Numbered from the stretch's first letter, positions 34,844 to 44,767 are shown. The stretch is DNA of 64,000 nucleotides from an uncultured Collinsella sp. (GCA_937950325.1 CALFDJ010000008.1:1-64000); one strand, 5' to 3'. A program made the numbers and translations. Notes: generated from the letters alone by a model not told the origin.

Positions 34844-36556
34844 CTACTCCTGCTCGGACTCCTCAGCCTGCTTACGGCTGCGGATGAGGTGCGCCACGCC
34901 GATGCACAGCACCGCGCCACCAGCGATCCAAGTGAAGGTCACGCCGTTAAGACCGGTGAGCGGGAGGCCAACCTGCTTGGTATCGCCGACGGTGATGTTG
35001 AAGGTGCCATCATCGGTGTTGATAAGGGTGTTTTCTTTGAAATCAAGCTTATTATCACCAACCTTTCCGGCACTTGTATCGTTGAGGCCAGCGATGACCT
35101 TGGTTTCCTGGCTGGTTTTAAGCTCACCAGTGACTTTGCTGAGGCCAGCGGCCGGGCCATCGATGGTCATGGTCGGCTTGATCTCGAAGGTGAAGGAATC
35201 GACCTTGGCGTAGCCAGAGGGGGCAGAAACCTCCGTGACGGTATAGGTGCCGGCGTCGAGACCAGTAAGTTGAATGGCACCATTGACGTTCGTCGAAAGA
35301 ATTACCTCGCTGTCGCTCAACATTCCGTCATCATTGACATATTTATCGCTTTTGTTGCTCTCGTCTCCCTTGGTTGTGATGGTGAACCTGGCGCCTTCGA
35401 GGGGCTTCTCGGTGCCCAGGTCGACCTTGTTGATCTTGAGGCCGTAAGTGTAGTCCTTGACCTTATCGGGCGGAGTCTGGCCCTTACTTTCCTTGTTCAT
35501 GGGATTGTTGGAGTACTTAAGTACCACGGCGTTGTCGTTACTCCCAGTGCCAGCAACAATAGCCTGCTTGTTAATCTGTGCCGTATAAGAGACAACGATG
35601 TAGGAGTCCTTGGTGACGTCATTGACATTCTTCAGGTTATCGCAGGTCCACCTCGTCGTCTTGCTGCCATCTTCGGCAGCTTCGTCGTTCGACTCCTTGA
35701 ATTTATCAGTAATATTCGTACCCTCCGTGCGGGCGAGATCGCCCTTCGCGTCAGCCTTGTTCTTATACAGGTAGACCTTAGCGCCCTTCTGCAGCGTCAG
35801 GCCCTTGGAAATCTGATCGGAGAACTCGTAGAAATACGTGTCGTACTTATCGAAGTTCTCGGCGACGGTACCGTAGAGGTTGTACGTCACGTCCTGGCCG
35901 ATCTGGGAGTCAGCGGCATCGTGTTCTGTGTTGTCGGCATCACTCACGATCTTTTTCTCGACGGTGGGGATGCCGGTTTTCTCGCTGACGTTAACGGGAG
36001 TGCTTCCCACGACAGTGAAGATGGGGGACGTACCCGCCTCGCCCCCATTAATGGTGTCGGCTTTGGTCACAAAGAGCCAGTAACCGTGCGCGAGACCGGA
36101 GGCAGCGCCGTTTGTCGTTGTCGTCTTTTCAGTAAGATTGTCTACGGCAGCAGCAATCTTATAAGCAATGTGATTAGAGTCAACACGGGTTGTCTCATCG
36201 GTACCTGTCACCTCATTCGTGATCCAGTCTGCAGCATCCTGAGCAGTCTTACCCTTGTAATTCGGCTCCTTTTCCTTGATAACTTCCTCGACAGCCGTCT
36301 TCACGCTACCGTTTGCCCAAGTGATGTTGCTCGCGACCGTCTTGCCTTCAACCGTAGCGAAATCAGCGCTGAAAATCTGATAGCCCTCGAACTCGGTAGT
36401 GTTACCCTCAACGTTCTCGATAGTCACCGAGCCGTTCGCAGTCGTCGCACCCTCAGCAAACGCCATGGTCACCGGTGCCATCACGCCGCCGAAGCTCAGC
36501 GCTGCTGTGAGGCCGGCGGTTACTGCCAGGCGTGCGATGTTCTTGTTCATGCTCAT
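34844..36556 (-). CDS. Major pilin, LPXTG-type (isopeptide fimbrial subunit)
   Basis: A 570-residue secreted pilin. Signal peptide: MSMNKNIARLAVTAGLTAAL then a hydrophobic stretch ending at AFA-EG. SpaA/FimA-like Ig domains follow, with an E-box-type YTVTEVSAPSGYAKVDSF near residues 455-475. The C-terminal sorting signal is LPLTG, then a hydrophobic helix and RSRKQAEESEQE. Sortase C would link it into the shaft. The start at 36556 has GGAGG eight bases upstream; the frame is open 22 codons further. Last gene before the operon terminator; probable shaft subunit. Confidence 0.9.
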   Translation of the reverse strand: MSMNKNIARLAVTAGLTAALSFGGVMAPVTMAFAEGATTANGSVTIENVEGNTTEFEGYQIFSADFATVEGKTVASNITWANGSVKTAVEEVIKEKEPNYKGKTAQDAADWITNEVTGTDETTRVDSNHIAYKIAAAVDNLTEKTTTTNGAASGLAHGYWLFVTKADTINGGEAGTSPIFTVVGSTPVNVSEKTGIPTVEKKIVSDADNTEHDAADSQIGQDVTYNLYGTVAENFDKYDTYFYEFSDQISKGLTLQKGAKVYLYKNKADAKGDLARTEGTNITDKFKESNDEAAEDGSKTTRWTCDNLKNVNDVTKDSYIVVSYTAQINKQAIVAGTGSNDNAVVLKYSNNPMNKESKGQTPPDKVKDYTYGLKINKVDLGTEKPLEGARFTITTKGDESNKSDKYVNDDGMLSDSEVILSTNVNGAIQLTGLDAGTYTVTEVSAPSGYAKVDSFTFEIKPTMTIDGPAAGLSKVTGELKTSQETKVIAGLNDTSAGKVGDNKLDFKENTLINTDDGTFNITVGDTKQVGLPLTGLNGVTFTWIAGGAVLCIGVAHLIRSRKQAEESEQE

Positions 36557-36664
36557 CTTCTTTTCCTCCGTTTTCCGGTTAGTTCTCATTCGATCGGTCA
36601 TCATCTGTCTGTACCTTAGCATCTACTTCGCTACGTCTCGCCCCGCTCTCTGTGGGGCTGCCAG

Positions 36665-38335
36665 CTACTCTTTATGGCTGCCACCTCCCCGCTTGACCAG
36701 GAGCGCGACCACGATGAGCGCGGCTCCGGCGACCGCTGCGGCGGCCGCGGCGTACATTGCCATATCGCCAGTCGAGGGCATAAAGCCTCCGGTGGCAATG
36801 CTAGGGGGTGTGCCGGTGGGTGTGTTGATAAGCGACGCCTCCAGGCTGCCCGTCGACCCGTCCGCGCTGTCGGCGCGCAGGGGCGACTCAGCCGTGATGG
36901 TGAGTTTGGGCTTAGCGGCGGCCACCTGGTCGACGTCCAGGCCCTCGGCCTTGACCGTCACGGAGCGCGCGCCCTCAAAAGCGGTGTAGCCCTTGGGCGC
37001 CTTGAGCTCGCGGACCTCCAGCTTGCCCGAGTCCACGCCCGAGACGGTCACGCGGCCGTCCTCGCCCGTGGTGACGGTGGCCTTGCCCTCCGCATCCCAC
37101 GTGCCGTCGGCCGCCAGTGTGCGACCGCGGTCGTCGGCGATGCTCAGGACCGCCCCGGCAAGCGGCTTGTCGCCGTCGCTGCCGCGCTTGGTGAGCGCGA
37201 GATCCCAGGTGTAGGCGCACGCGTCGTCGCTCGGCGTGCGGGTGAAGCCGGCGTCGCCGGACTGGTCGGCAAAGGGAGAGCGCGGGTAGCGCAGGTAGAC
37301 CTCGTTGGGGTTGCCCTTCGCGATGCCGTGGTTGCACGCGCTGTTGAGCGGCGCATTGTACACGGCGACCACGCGGGCGCCCGCGGCGAAGGCGTCGGCC
37401 CCGCCGAGCGCGGCGATGAGGTCGCCGGTGCGCACGGTGAAGGTCTTACCGTCGGCCGCTACCTTGGTGGCGCACTGGGCCGTGATGTCGGTCCAGCCCT
37501 TCGCGGGCTCGGTGCCGGCGCAGCCGTCCTTACCGGTCGAGACGGCACCGAAGCCGCCGTCCGCGCCCGCCGCCACGTACACGCGCATGCTCGCGACCAC
37601 CTTGGAGGGGTCGAGCCCCGCGCTCATGGTGTCGACGAACTGCACCGTATAGGTGTCGTAGGCGGTGAGGCCCGCCGGGACCGTGGCAGAGAGGCGCCAG
37701 TACAGGTCGTCGGCGACCGTGGCGTCGGCGGCCTTCTGCCATGCGGCGGTGCCGTCCTCCAGCACGTGCTTGGCGACCTTGGGGGTCGCGGCCTTGGGCT
37801 TGACGGTGACGGCGCTGCCGCCGACCAGCGCCATGATCGGCGCAGTGCCGGCCTCGCCCTGGTCGATGGCGTCGTCGTCGGCGACGATGAGCCAGTAGCC
37901 GCAGGGCAGCTCGGCCGTCGTGCCCGCGTTAAGGGCCACGGACACGGCGCCAGAGCTCTGGAGGGAACGAGCGAGCTGTGCGCTCAGCGCGCTCGTAAGG
38001 TGGGAATCGGTGTTGAGCCACTCGGCAGCTTCCTGCGCGGTGGTCTGGGAATTGGGCATGCCGGCGCTGTGCAGCACAGGCAGCGCGGCGTCGCGCACGG
38101 CGTCGCTTGCCCAGGCAAGGTCGGTGGCGGTCTTGGCGTCGCCGTCGCCGTCGACGACGTTGGCGCTAAAGATCTGGTGGGCGTCGTAGCTGCTCGCCAC
38201 GGTGCCGCTCACCGTGATGGAACCGGTCGAGGTTGGCGCGGCCTGCGCGGAAGCGGGGAACACAACCGCGCAGGTGCCGATCAGGAGGGCAAGCAGCGCA
38301 AACAAGATCGGGAAGGAGCAAACTTTCTTATTCAT
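36665..38335 (-). CDS. Second pilin-like surface protein with an MPSTG sorting signal
   Basis: A 556-residue secreted protein with signal peptide (MNKKVCSFPILFALLALLIG...AQAA), SpaA-like domains and an E-box-like LEVRELKAPKGYTAFE. The C-terminus reads FMPSTGDMAMYAA, a hydrophobic helix, then KRGGGSHKE. The sorting motif MPSTG departs from LPXTG at the first position. Its ATG overlaps the 3' end of the adhesin gene by 8 bases, with AAGGGAGG upstream, so it is co-translated. It is probably a minor pilin or base subunit. Confidence 0.88.
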   Translation of the reverse strand: MNKKVCSFPILFALLALLIGTCAVVFPASAQAAPTSTGSITVSGTVASSYDAHQIFSANVVDGDGDAKTATDLAWASDAVRDAALPVLHSAGMPNSQTTAQEAAEWLNTDSHLTSALSAQLARSLQSSGAVSVALNAGTTAELPCGYWLIVADDDAIDQGEAGTAPIMALVGGSAVTVKPKAATPKVAKHVLEDGTAAWQKAADATVADDLYWRLSATVPAGLTAYDTYTVQFVDTMSAGLDPSKVVASMRVYVAAGADGGFGAVSTGKDGCAGTEPAKGWTDITAQCATKVAADGKTFTVRTGDLIAALGGADAFAAGARVVAVYNAPLNSACNHGIAKGNPNEVYLRYPRSPFADQSGDAGFTRTPSDDACAYTWDLALTKRGSDGDKPLAGAVLSIADDRGRTLAADGTWDAEGKATVTTGEDGRVTVSGVDSGKLEVRELKAPKGYTAFEGARSVTVKAEGLDVDQVAAAKPKLTITAESPLRADSADGSTGSLEASLINTPTGTPPSIATGGFMPSTGDMAMYAAAAAAVAGAALIVVALLVKRGGGSHKE

Positions 38336-41300
38336 GACGCTTACCTCCCTTCGCATTCGCCTTGCGACGAATGTGCATCCAGGCCGCAGCAGCGCAAAGC
38401 ACCGCCGCGCCGGCAAGGTACGTCAGAGTGACGCCCGACATACCAGAAAGGGGCAAAGAGGTGGAGTAGGTGTTGGTGAAGGTGGGGGTGGAGGTTGAAC
38501 TCGTGCTCTCATTACCGTTGGCGCCGACCTCGTAGTAGGCCGGCGTGCAGGCCAGGTTACCTTTGCCGTCGTCTTGAGCCGTCACCACAACCTTGAAGGT
38601 CTTGGTGTCGTTCTTGTAGCCTTCGTGCTCGGTGCCTTCGTTCTCGTTGGCGGCACATTCACGGATATAGTAGGTGACTGTTGCTTTGCCTTCAGTGAGA
38701 TCTTTGACGCCAAGTGGGCCAATTGTCTGCTCAGCAAACGTCACCGTTGCCTCATTGCCCGTCCCCTTACTAGTGTATTGGGTATTGAGCACCTTCTCAT
38801 TGCCACTGGCATCCTTGGTGCACAACTCGAACTTGAACCTCTTCATCTCGCCACCGTCGACCTTCTTGGTCACCTGAGGTGTCCAAGTGCCCGAGGTCTG
38901 GTAGGGCGGGAGCTCGTTCGTAAACGCAGGTTTGGAGCTGTTGCCGATTTCTACGGTCGAGATTGTACTGTCATTCGGATCTACACTCCAGTTATAGAAC
39001 TCAAGAGATTTACACTCGGTGAAGTCCGCTGCGCCTTTCCTTTTAACGGATACTGTGGAAGCGCTCTTATCAACTCCATAACGATTAATATCGATCCCCA
39101 AGAGCTTGGTCGTATTAACTGGTGTCGTACCAACCTTTATATGTATTTTGTAAATGGCCTTATCAAAGGTCGTGCCTTCCTCATTGATAGGGACTTCAAC
39201 AAGGTAGAGGTCGTAATTGCCCGACTGGTAGTTCGCGCCCGTGTCAATGAGAATCTCTCCGTTTTCTTCATTAACGTTGACCGTGGGCGTCGCCTCACAC
39301 CCGTTTTCGTTAAGCGTGCCGTCCGTATTCCAATACGGCTCCCCAGCTGAATCGGCGGCTTTACCCAACAGCTTGAACTTATAGCCGTGGCCCGTGAGGC
39401 CTTGCGGTTTGCCGTCCTTCATGAGGACCTTGTTAGCCTTGACCTTGATTGCAGGATACACATCCAGGGAAGTAACCTCACCGACGATGAGGTCGCCGTT
39501 GGTCATGATGCCGCCGCCGTGGGTGTAAGAGTAGTTACCGCTGATGATGGTCGTAGCCGCTGACTGTGCATCAATTTTAGCCTGATTGGTAGGATGGGCC
39601 TCAAGGCCGAACATCCACTTAGCCTCGGCGCCGCCGTTGGCATCGATCTTAATCTCTTTGCCATCGCGGGTGCCCTTCCAGCCAGCCGAGCCGCCACCGA
39701 GCATCTTGCCAAGAACGACAGCGATTGTCTTATCCGCGCCAGTCTTATTACGGACCAAGAAGAAATCCTCATGACCGGAATTTTGGAAGAGATGAGTAAC
39801 GTAATTTACTTCATCGCGGTCTTCAATTTTGTTGTCGCCGCCAGCGGAATAATGAAACGCTGGATGTTTATGTTCATTTTGATCAAGGTCTGGCAGCTTT
39901 TTGCCATCTTGATCAACGTTATCTGCGTTGTCATAGATAGCAGCGCCATTTGAGTGCGAAACGATTGTCTCGCCCGTAGGACAAGCACCGACGCCACCGC
40001 CCCAGCCACCGGCGCGATTATTAGTGATCAGCGTCTTGAAAATATTGAGCCTGCCGCCCTTCTGGATAAAGACACCGCCACCGCCCCAGTCGCCGCCACG
40101 TTTGCCGCCACGCTCACAATCTACGCCCGTCATAGTCTTGTTATTCGTGATATAAATCTTGCTATTGGGGCTAGCTTCAATTTTCGCCTGCATACCAGGG
40201 TTGTTGCCGCCAGCGATACGCAAACCGCCGCCCTCGCCGTTAAGAGATTCGTTGCCCGCAATCGTGCCACCTGTCATGGTAAACTGAATTTTTTTGTCCC
40301 AGAAACCGGCATAAATACCGCCGCCGGCTTCTTTGGAGTAGTTAGCTGTAACGGAGCCGCCCTCCATGGTTAGTGTGCCGCCGTCAACAGATGCAATGCC
40401 ACCGCCGCCAAGCAGGCCCTTGTTATAAATGTTCGAGTCGTTGATATACGAATCAACACGGTTGTTTGTGATGTTGGCCGAACCACTGATGTTAACGTTG
40501 ACGCCTTTGGTAAAGACACCGCCGCCATAGCCATTGCCGGGACTCCCGCCTTCGTTATAGACGCCGTCATACGTGGCGTTACCCGAAATAACTCCACCAG
40601 AAAAATTCAGTTTGGCGCCTTTGTCAGCATAGATACCGCCGCCAGAAGCAGCCTTGTTTGCAGCGATTACGCCGTTGGTCATTTTGAGCTCGGCATTTGC
40701 GCCCGTCACGCACATGCCACCGCCCCAGCCGCCGCCGTTACCGTTGGTGACATACCCGCCAGAAATATTGACAGTGCCCCGAGAGAAAATAACGTGACCG
40801 TCGTAGCCCAGGGTACGAGGCGTTGTGATCATGCCACCCTTAAGGTTGAGCGTACCGCCTTCCTGAACGGAAATGACTTGATTTACAAAGCCCGCTTTGC
40901 ATGCAACGATAGCGCCGAAATTGGTAACAGTGTGCTGATAGGTCTTTTCGCTTGTACCAAGACTGTTAGGCGTGCTTTCAGTTACGTAGTATGTGAGTGA
41001 TTGTGGAACACTTTCATCATCGAACTGCATCGTTGCTGGCCGATCAGGATCACCATTGGCAGCTTCAGTCCGCGAGTCATTCGCCTTACCATCGACAGTT
41101 AGCGTAAAGCCACTTTTAATTGTGATAAATGTACAAACAGAATTTCTGTCGTCCTTGTTAATGTTACCGTTGCTGTAATAAAGCTTGTGACCCGCAAGGT
41201 CGATCGTAGTGTCTTGTTCGATGGTGATCGGCGAGCTCGAACTAACATCAGCAGCCAGACGCAGCTGTGTGGGCTTGTTCCCCGCGGCAAGGTACGCTGT

Positions 41301-41750
41301 CAGGTCTCCGTCACTCGTCAGCAGCGTGTACCCATCCTTATCTTTTTTAAGTCCCGGAACCTCACCTTCATTTGCAACAGTAGCGACCTTATAGACAGAC
41401 TGTCCATCATCCGCGGGCTGCGCAGCGCTCTCGGCTTCCGTGTCATCAGACAACGGGGCCGTCTCGAGAGCGTCGTCGCCAGTCTCGTCGCCCTCGGTCT
41501 CGTCACTATTCTGGTTTTCGGTATCCCCGTTGTTGGTGTTGTCTACATCAGTAGACTCACTTGAGGAACCCCCCCCCATCACAGTTTCCTCGGTAGAAAC
41601 CGCCGGGGCATCGTTGGCAATGGCCTGCGAGATCGGAGGCATGACGAGCGACAGTACCAGGCTCAACACGGAGGCTCCGCACAAAACGCCTGCCAGTACA
41701 CGGCGCGTCGCTTTTTTACTCTGCTTAGTTTTTTCTGAATTCGCTTTCAT
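38328..41750 (-). CDS. Large LPXTG-type adhesin, probable pilus tip, with a poly-G tract
   Basis: A 1140-residue surface protein. The signal peptide lies in residues 1-45; an acidic Ser/Glu/Asp-rich linker follows (about 50-115). Residues about 230-620 are repeats of the type GGGIYADKGAKLNFSGGVI, each with an asparagine/glycine turn, typical of right-handed beta-helix domains. SpaA-like domains and an LPLSG sorting signal with membrane helix end it. The first gene of the pilus operon is often the tip adhesin. Codons 58-61 contain nine G in a row (plus-strand C at 41569-41577). GGGGAGGAG precedes the start. Confidence 0.9.
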   Translation of the reverse strand: MKANSEKTKQSKKATRRVLAGVLCGASVLSLVLSLVMPPISQAIANDAPAVSTEETVMGGGSSSESTDVDNTNNGDTENQNSDETEGDETGDDALETAPLSDDTEAESAAQPADDGQSVYKVATVANEGEVPGLKKDKDGYTLLTSDGDLTAYLAAGNKPTQLRLAADVSSSSPITIEQDTTIDLAGHKLYYSNGNINKDDRNSVCTFITIKSGFTLTVDGKANDSRTEAANGDPDRPATMQFDDESVPQSLTYYVTESTPNSLGTSEKTYQHTVTNFGAIVACKAGFVNQVISVQEGGTLNLKGGMITTPRTLGYDGHVIFSRGTVNISGGYVTNGNGGGWGGGMCVTGANAELKMTNGVIAANKAASGGGIYADKGAKLNFSGGVISGNATYDGVYNEGGSPGNGYGGGVFTKGVNVNISGSANITNNRVDSYINDSNIYNKGLLGGGGIASVDGGTLTMEGGSVTANYSKEAGGGIYAGFWDKKIQFTMTGGTIAGNESLNGEGGGLRIAGGNNPGMQAKIEASPNSKIYITNNKTMTGVDCERGGKRGGDWGGGGVFIQKGGRLNIFKTLITNNRAGGWGGGVGACPTGETIVSHSNGAAIYDNADNVDQDGKKLPDLDQNEHKHPAFHYSAGGDNKIEDRDEVNYVTHLFQNSGHEDFFLVRNKTGADKTIAVVLGKMLGGGSAGWKGTRDGKEIKIDANGGAEAKWMFGLEAHPTNQAKIDAQSAATTIISGNYSYTHGGGIMTNGDLIVGEVTSLDVYPAIKVKANKVLMKDGKPQGLTGHGYKFKLLGKAADSAGEPYWNTDGTLNENGCEATPTVNVNEENGEILIDTGANYQSGNYDLYLVEVPINEEGTTFDKAIYKIHIKVGTTPVNTTKLLGIDINRYGVDKSASTVSVKRKGAADFTECKSLEFYNWSVDPNDSTISTVEIGNSSKPAFTNELPPYQTSGTWTPQVTKKVDGGEMKRFKFELCTKDASGNEKVLNTQYTSKGTGNEATVTFAEQTIGPLGVKDLTEGKATVTYYIRECAANENEGTEHEGYKNDTKTFKVVVTAQDDGKGNLACTPAYYEVGANGNESTSSTSTPTFTNTYSTSLPLSGMSGVTLTYLAGAAVLCAAAAWMHIRRKANAKGGKRHE
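41569..41577. repeat. Nine-base C/G homopolymer inside the adhesin gene
   Basis: Nine C on the plus strand form the end of ATG and the GGG GGG GG of the Met58-Gly59-61 codons. A gain or loss of one base would truncate the 1140-residue adhesin within a few codons. The frame is intact in this sequence. Confidence 0.95.
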
Positions 41751-42187
41751 CGATGTCTCCTCCCCAAGAGACCGCGATCTTGCTCTTTCACTATCAAACG
41801 TATCTGCGCAACCTGTAATTGCGCACGCTTAGTAATACTATTGTAACTATCGTTTAAACATCTGAGCGACTAAACCGACATTTTTGTAGCAAGTTCTCAA
41901 TTCTCTTGACATTTACTCAGATTTGCCTTCGTTTATTCGCTATCTGTTTTTTGTTTCTGCTGGTAATTTAGTTGCCTATTATTTTTTAATAGCATTAGAT
42001 TTATTTGCACAACATTTTGCTCAAGAGCAAACATCCTGTGAACGGTAGGTCATTAACCGGGAGGAATAGACTACCAAATTGATGGGAATATCTTTAACTC
42101 ATCGGTAGTTAGAAGCGCAATGTTCAGACAACCATATCTGAATTTTCGCGCAGATTTTAGGTATCAATTCGCCCAAATCGCCTGAGG
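41751..42187. other. AT-rich region upstream of the pilus operon
   Basis: No gene is seen. The stretch is clearly richer in A and T than its surroundings, as expected for a regulated promoter region of a surface locus. TACAAT on the minus strand near 41845 is a possible -10, without a convincing -35. Confidence 0.4.
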
Positions 42188-42220
42188 CCACCGCAAAGGC
42201 GCCTGTCCCCTTTGCGGTGG
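42188..42220. repeat. CCACCGCAAAGG hairpin, copy 2
   Basis: CCACCGCAAAGG / CCTTTGCGGTGG arms (12 bp, GCG in place of ACA with compensating change) around CGCCTGTCC. It begins 14 bases beyond the HAD phosphatase stop codon. Confidence 0.85.
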
Positions 42221-42233
42221 TTCTCCCCCAGCG

Positions 42234-43055
42234 CTACAGCAGATGTTCCTCGATAAAGATCGCGATGCCGTCTTTGTCGTTGCTCGTGGTTACAAAGTCG
42301 GCGGCGGCACGAGTGGCGTCGCTGCCATTTGCCATGGCCACGCCCACGCCGGCGTCGGCCACCATGCAGGTGTCGTTATCGGCATCGCCAAACACGCAGA
42401 TGTCCTGGAGCTCCATGTCGTTGAGCTCCGCCACGCGCACAAGGCCGCGCGTCTTGGACACGCGCGGATCCATGAACTCGTAGAGCCGCTGCGTGGTTTG
42501 CAGAGCCGCCGCCTTAACAGTGTCATCGGAAAACGTCGACGCCCGCTCAATCACCTGCGGCATCACCTCGGGCGCCATGGTAAACATCACCTTGGGCTGC
42601 GGCTCGCGCAAAAACTCGGCAAAATCGACCACCTGGTAGGGCACGCCGTCGACGCGCGACAGGTGCTCAACGCACGCGTTGCTCTCGGGCACGTAGAACA
42701 CGCCATCTCGGGGGCAGACGGGCGTTGCCGGAAGGTCCGCCATGTGCTTGCAGATGCGCGCGATGGTCTCGCCCGGCAGCGGATAGCTCAGCTCGTTGAT
42801 GTCGTGCGCGCGGTCGATGACCTCGGCGCCACCGCAGCCCACCATCACGTCTACCAGGCCTTCGATGCCCCAGAGCTCGTACATGGCCTCGGTCGCGTGG
42901 GCGTCGCGCCCGGTGCACAGACCAAAGAGCACGCCGCGCTCGCGCAGGGCGCGAATCGCCGCCACGGTGCGCGGGGACACCGTGTGCTGGCTCGTGAGCA
43001 GCGTGCCGTCGATATCGCAGAACACGGCTTTGATGTGGCTGAAGGTGGTGTCCAT
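42234..43055 (-). CDS. HAD-superfamily phosphatase, Cof type
   Basis: A 273-residue Cof-like hydrolase that probably dephosphorylates a sugar phosphate or similar small molecule. It has motif I FCDIDGTLLTS (nucleophile Asp), motif II LCTGRD and motif IV FGDADNDTCMVADAGVGVAMANG. The C2B-type cap sits between motifs II and III. Palindromic repeats lie on both sides. Substrate unknown. Confidence 0.9.
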   Translation of the reverse strand: MDTTFSHIKAVFCDIDGTLLTSQHTVSPRTVAAIRALRERGVLFGLCTGRDAHATEAMYELWGIEGLVDVMVGCGGAEVIDRAHDINELSYPLPGETIARICKHMADLPATPVCPRDGVFYVPESNACVEHLSRVDGVPYQVVDFAEFLREPQPKVMFTMAPEVMPQVIERASTFSDDTVKAAALQTTQRLYEFMDPRVSKTRGLVRVAELNDMELQDICVFGDADNDTCMVADAGVGVAMANGSDATRAAADFVTTSNDKDGIAIFIEEHLL

Positions 43056-43143
43056 GGGGGCCTTTCTGGGTTGTGCGGCGGTGTGGAGTGTATTCGTGAA
43101 CGGCGTACATGGTATACCAAGGCGCGGGCCGTTGGGGCCCGAT

Positions 43144-43175
43144 CACCACAAAGGTGCCTGGCCCCTTTTGTGGTG
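43144..43175. repeat. CACCACAAAGG hairpin, copy 3
   Basis: CACCACAAA / TTTGTGGTG arms around the loop GGTGCCTGGCCCCT. It sits 38 bases from a CATCACAACATTCGA palindrome, the same pairing of the two repeat families as at 32759-32867. Confidence 0.85.
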
Positions 43176-43212
43176 GCCGAACCCGAAGGGTGGCCGGACC
43201 CGGGGCGCAAAG

Positions 43213-43269
43213 CATCACAACATTCGACGTTATTCGGCAAAATCGCGATTTTCATCGAATGTTGTGATG
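43213..43269. repeat. CATCACAACATTCGA palindrome, copy b
   Basis: Perfect 15-bp arms CATCACAACATTCGA / TCGAATGTTGTGATG with a 27-base loop holding AAAATCGCGATTTT. It ends 4 bases before the MFS transporter stop codon, so it will be at the 3' end of that mRNA. Confidence 0.9.
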
Positions 43270-43273
43270 GTTT

Positions 43274-44560
43274 TTACTGCTTTGCGGCACGATCCAAGTG
43301 CCAGCGGCCAAACAGCAGCAATGCCGCGGGAACCGCCGTCACGACCATACCCGCCCCGATGAGCGTCTGCTGCACGCCAAACGTCGCCGCCAGCCACGGG
43401 GCAATCGCCAGCGGGGCCACGCCGGCGAACATATTGCCAAAGCCCATGACCGAGTTCACGCGACCGAGCTGCTCGAGCGGGGCCGTCGTTTGCACGATCG
43501 TGTTGTGGAGCGGGTTGACGACGCCCCACGCCACGCCCAGGACAATCTGGCCGATAAGGGCCACGCCCACGTACGGTGTCCCCACATAAATCAGACTTCC
43601 CACGCCCACGGACATGAGTGCCACGAGCAGCGTTTTGAGGCTGACGAAGCGCGGCGTCAAGCGGAGCGCGACCACGGCGCCCAGCACCGCGCCCACACCG
43701 CTGGCCGAGGAGAGCCAGCCCATCCATTCGACACCGACGTGCAGGACATCGCGGTAGAAGAACGACTCCAGCGGGTCAAAGGCACCGTAGCCAAAGTTCG
43801 AGAGGAAGATGATGCAGAACAGCAGGGCGAGGACGCTGTTGGTGAAGACTGTCTTGATGCTGGTCGCGAAGGTGACGCGGGTGGATTTACTGGAGTCGGA
43901 GCTTTGACTGGCAGTACTTGCCGTTATGCTGCTATCCGCGGGAGTACTTTCGCGCGCGGCGACGCGACCTGCTTGCGGCCTAAAGCCCCAACCGGCGACG
44001 AGCGCCAGTACGGTAAAGATCATCATGAGCACGAACACCGCGCGCGACGACGCAGCCGCTGCAACAAAGCCGCCCAGCGTGGGGCCAACGATGATACTCA
44101 CGTTTGAAAACATGGCGATGGCGGAGTTGATGCCTTTGAGCTCGACAGGATCGTCGGTGAGGTAGGCTGGATAGGATGTGGCGATGGGCTGGGCGAATCC
44201 CATCACAAAGCCCAGGAGTACCGCGCCGAGCAGGACGATGCCGGTCGCGCTGCCAAAGGCGAGGATTGCCGCACCGGTTGCCAACGTGCCGACGATACTC
44301 GCCCGGAAATGCCGGCACGGACCCCAAGCGTCAAGCGCCGCTCCGCCCGCAAAGGATCCCAGGATCACAAATACATTCATAAACAGGACGGCCAGCGATG
44401 TCGCGACGACCGAAGCGCCGTCCGCATAGGTGAGCGTTCCGATGACGCCGATAAAGTAGCTGGTCTGGAAACTGGTGTAGATGAGAAAGCGCATCGCCAC
44501 CAGGCGCTTGGCCTGCACGGATAGCGATGGTTGAGGCTTTGAGAAAAGAGAGGAGAGCAT
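43274..44560 (-). CDS. Major facilitator superfamily transporter
   Basis: A 428-residue membrane protein with about 12 helices and a polar central linker (GRVAARESTPADSSITASTA). It resembles MFS exporters of the NarK/EmrB-like drug-efflux group in overall pattern, including PIATSYPAYLTDDP near the loop 4-5 region. Substrate unknown. The start at 44560 (MLSSLFSKPQ) has AAGGAG upstream; a longer frame to 44632 is not supported. Confidence 0.85.
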   Translation of the reverse strand: MLSSLFSKPQPSLSVQAKRLVAMRFLIYTSFQTSYFIGVIGTLTYADGASVVATSLAVLFMNVFVILGSFAGGAALDAWGPCRHFRASIVGTLATGAAILAFGSATGIVLLGAVLLGFVMGFAQPIATSYPAYLTDDPVELKGINSAIAMFSNVSIIVGPTLGGFVAAAASSRAVFVLMMIFTVLALVAGWGFRPQAGRVAARESTPADSSITASTASQSSDSSKSTRVTFATSIKTVFTNSVLALLFCIIFLSNFGYGAFDPLESFFYRDVLHVGVEWMGWLSSASGVGAVLGAVVALRLTPRFVSLKTLLVALMSVGVGSLIYVGTPYVGVALIGQIVLGVAWGVVNPLHNTIVQTTAPLEQLGRVNSVMGFGNMFAGVAPLAIAPWLAATFGVQQTLIGAGMVVTAVPAALLLFGRWHLDRAAKQ

Positions 44561-44734
44561 GGAGACTCCTTGTTTCATACGAATACGGGCGGCGGGCATT
44601 CGCCACCGTCTGTCAAATCGATCTATCCGCATGAAACATTAAGGACGCATCAAGCCCCTTCTCTCCGTTTTTCGCCCGTCATGAACTACTTGGTAGATTG
44701 TAAGGCATGTCCCACACATCTACCAAAGCAAAAA

Positions 44735-44767
44735 CCACCACAAAGGTGCCTGGCCCCTTTGTGGTGG
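44735..44767. repeat. CCACCACAAAGG hairpin, copy 4
   Basis: CCACCACAAAGG / CCTTTGTGGTGG perfect arms around TGCCTGGCC. It lies 58 bases beyond the stop codon of the moaC-mobB gene. A separate 9-bp dyad TTGGTAGAT / ATCTACCAA at about 44691-44727 lies next to it. Confidence 0.85.
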
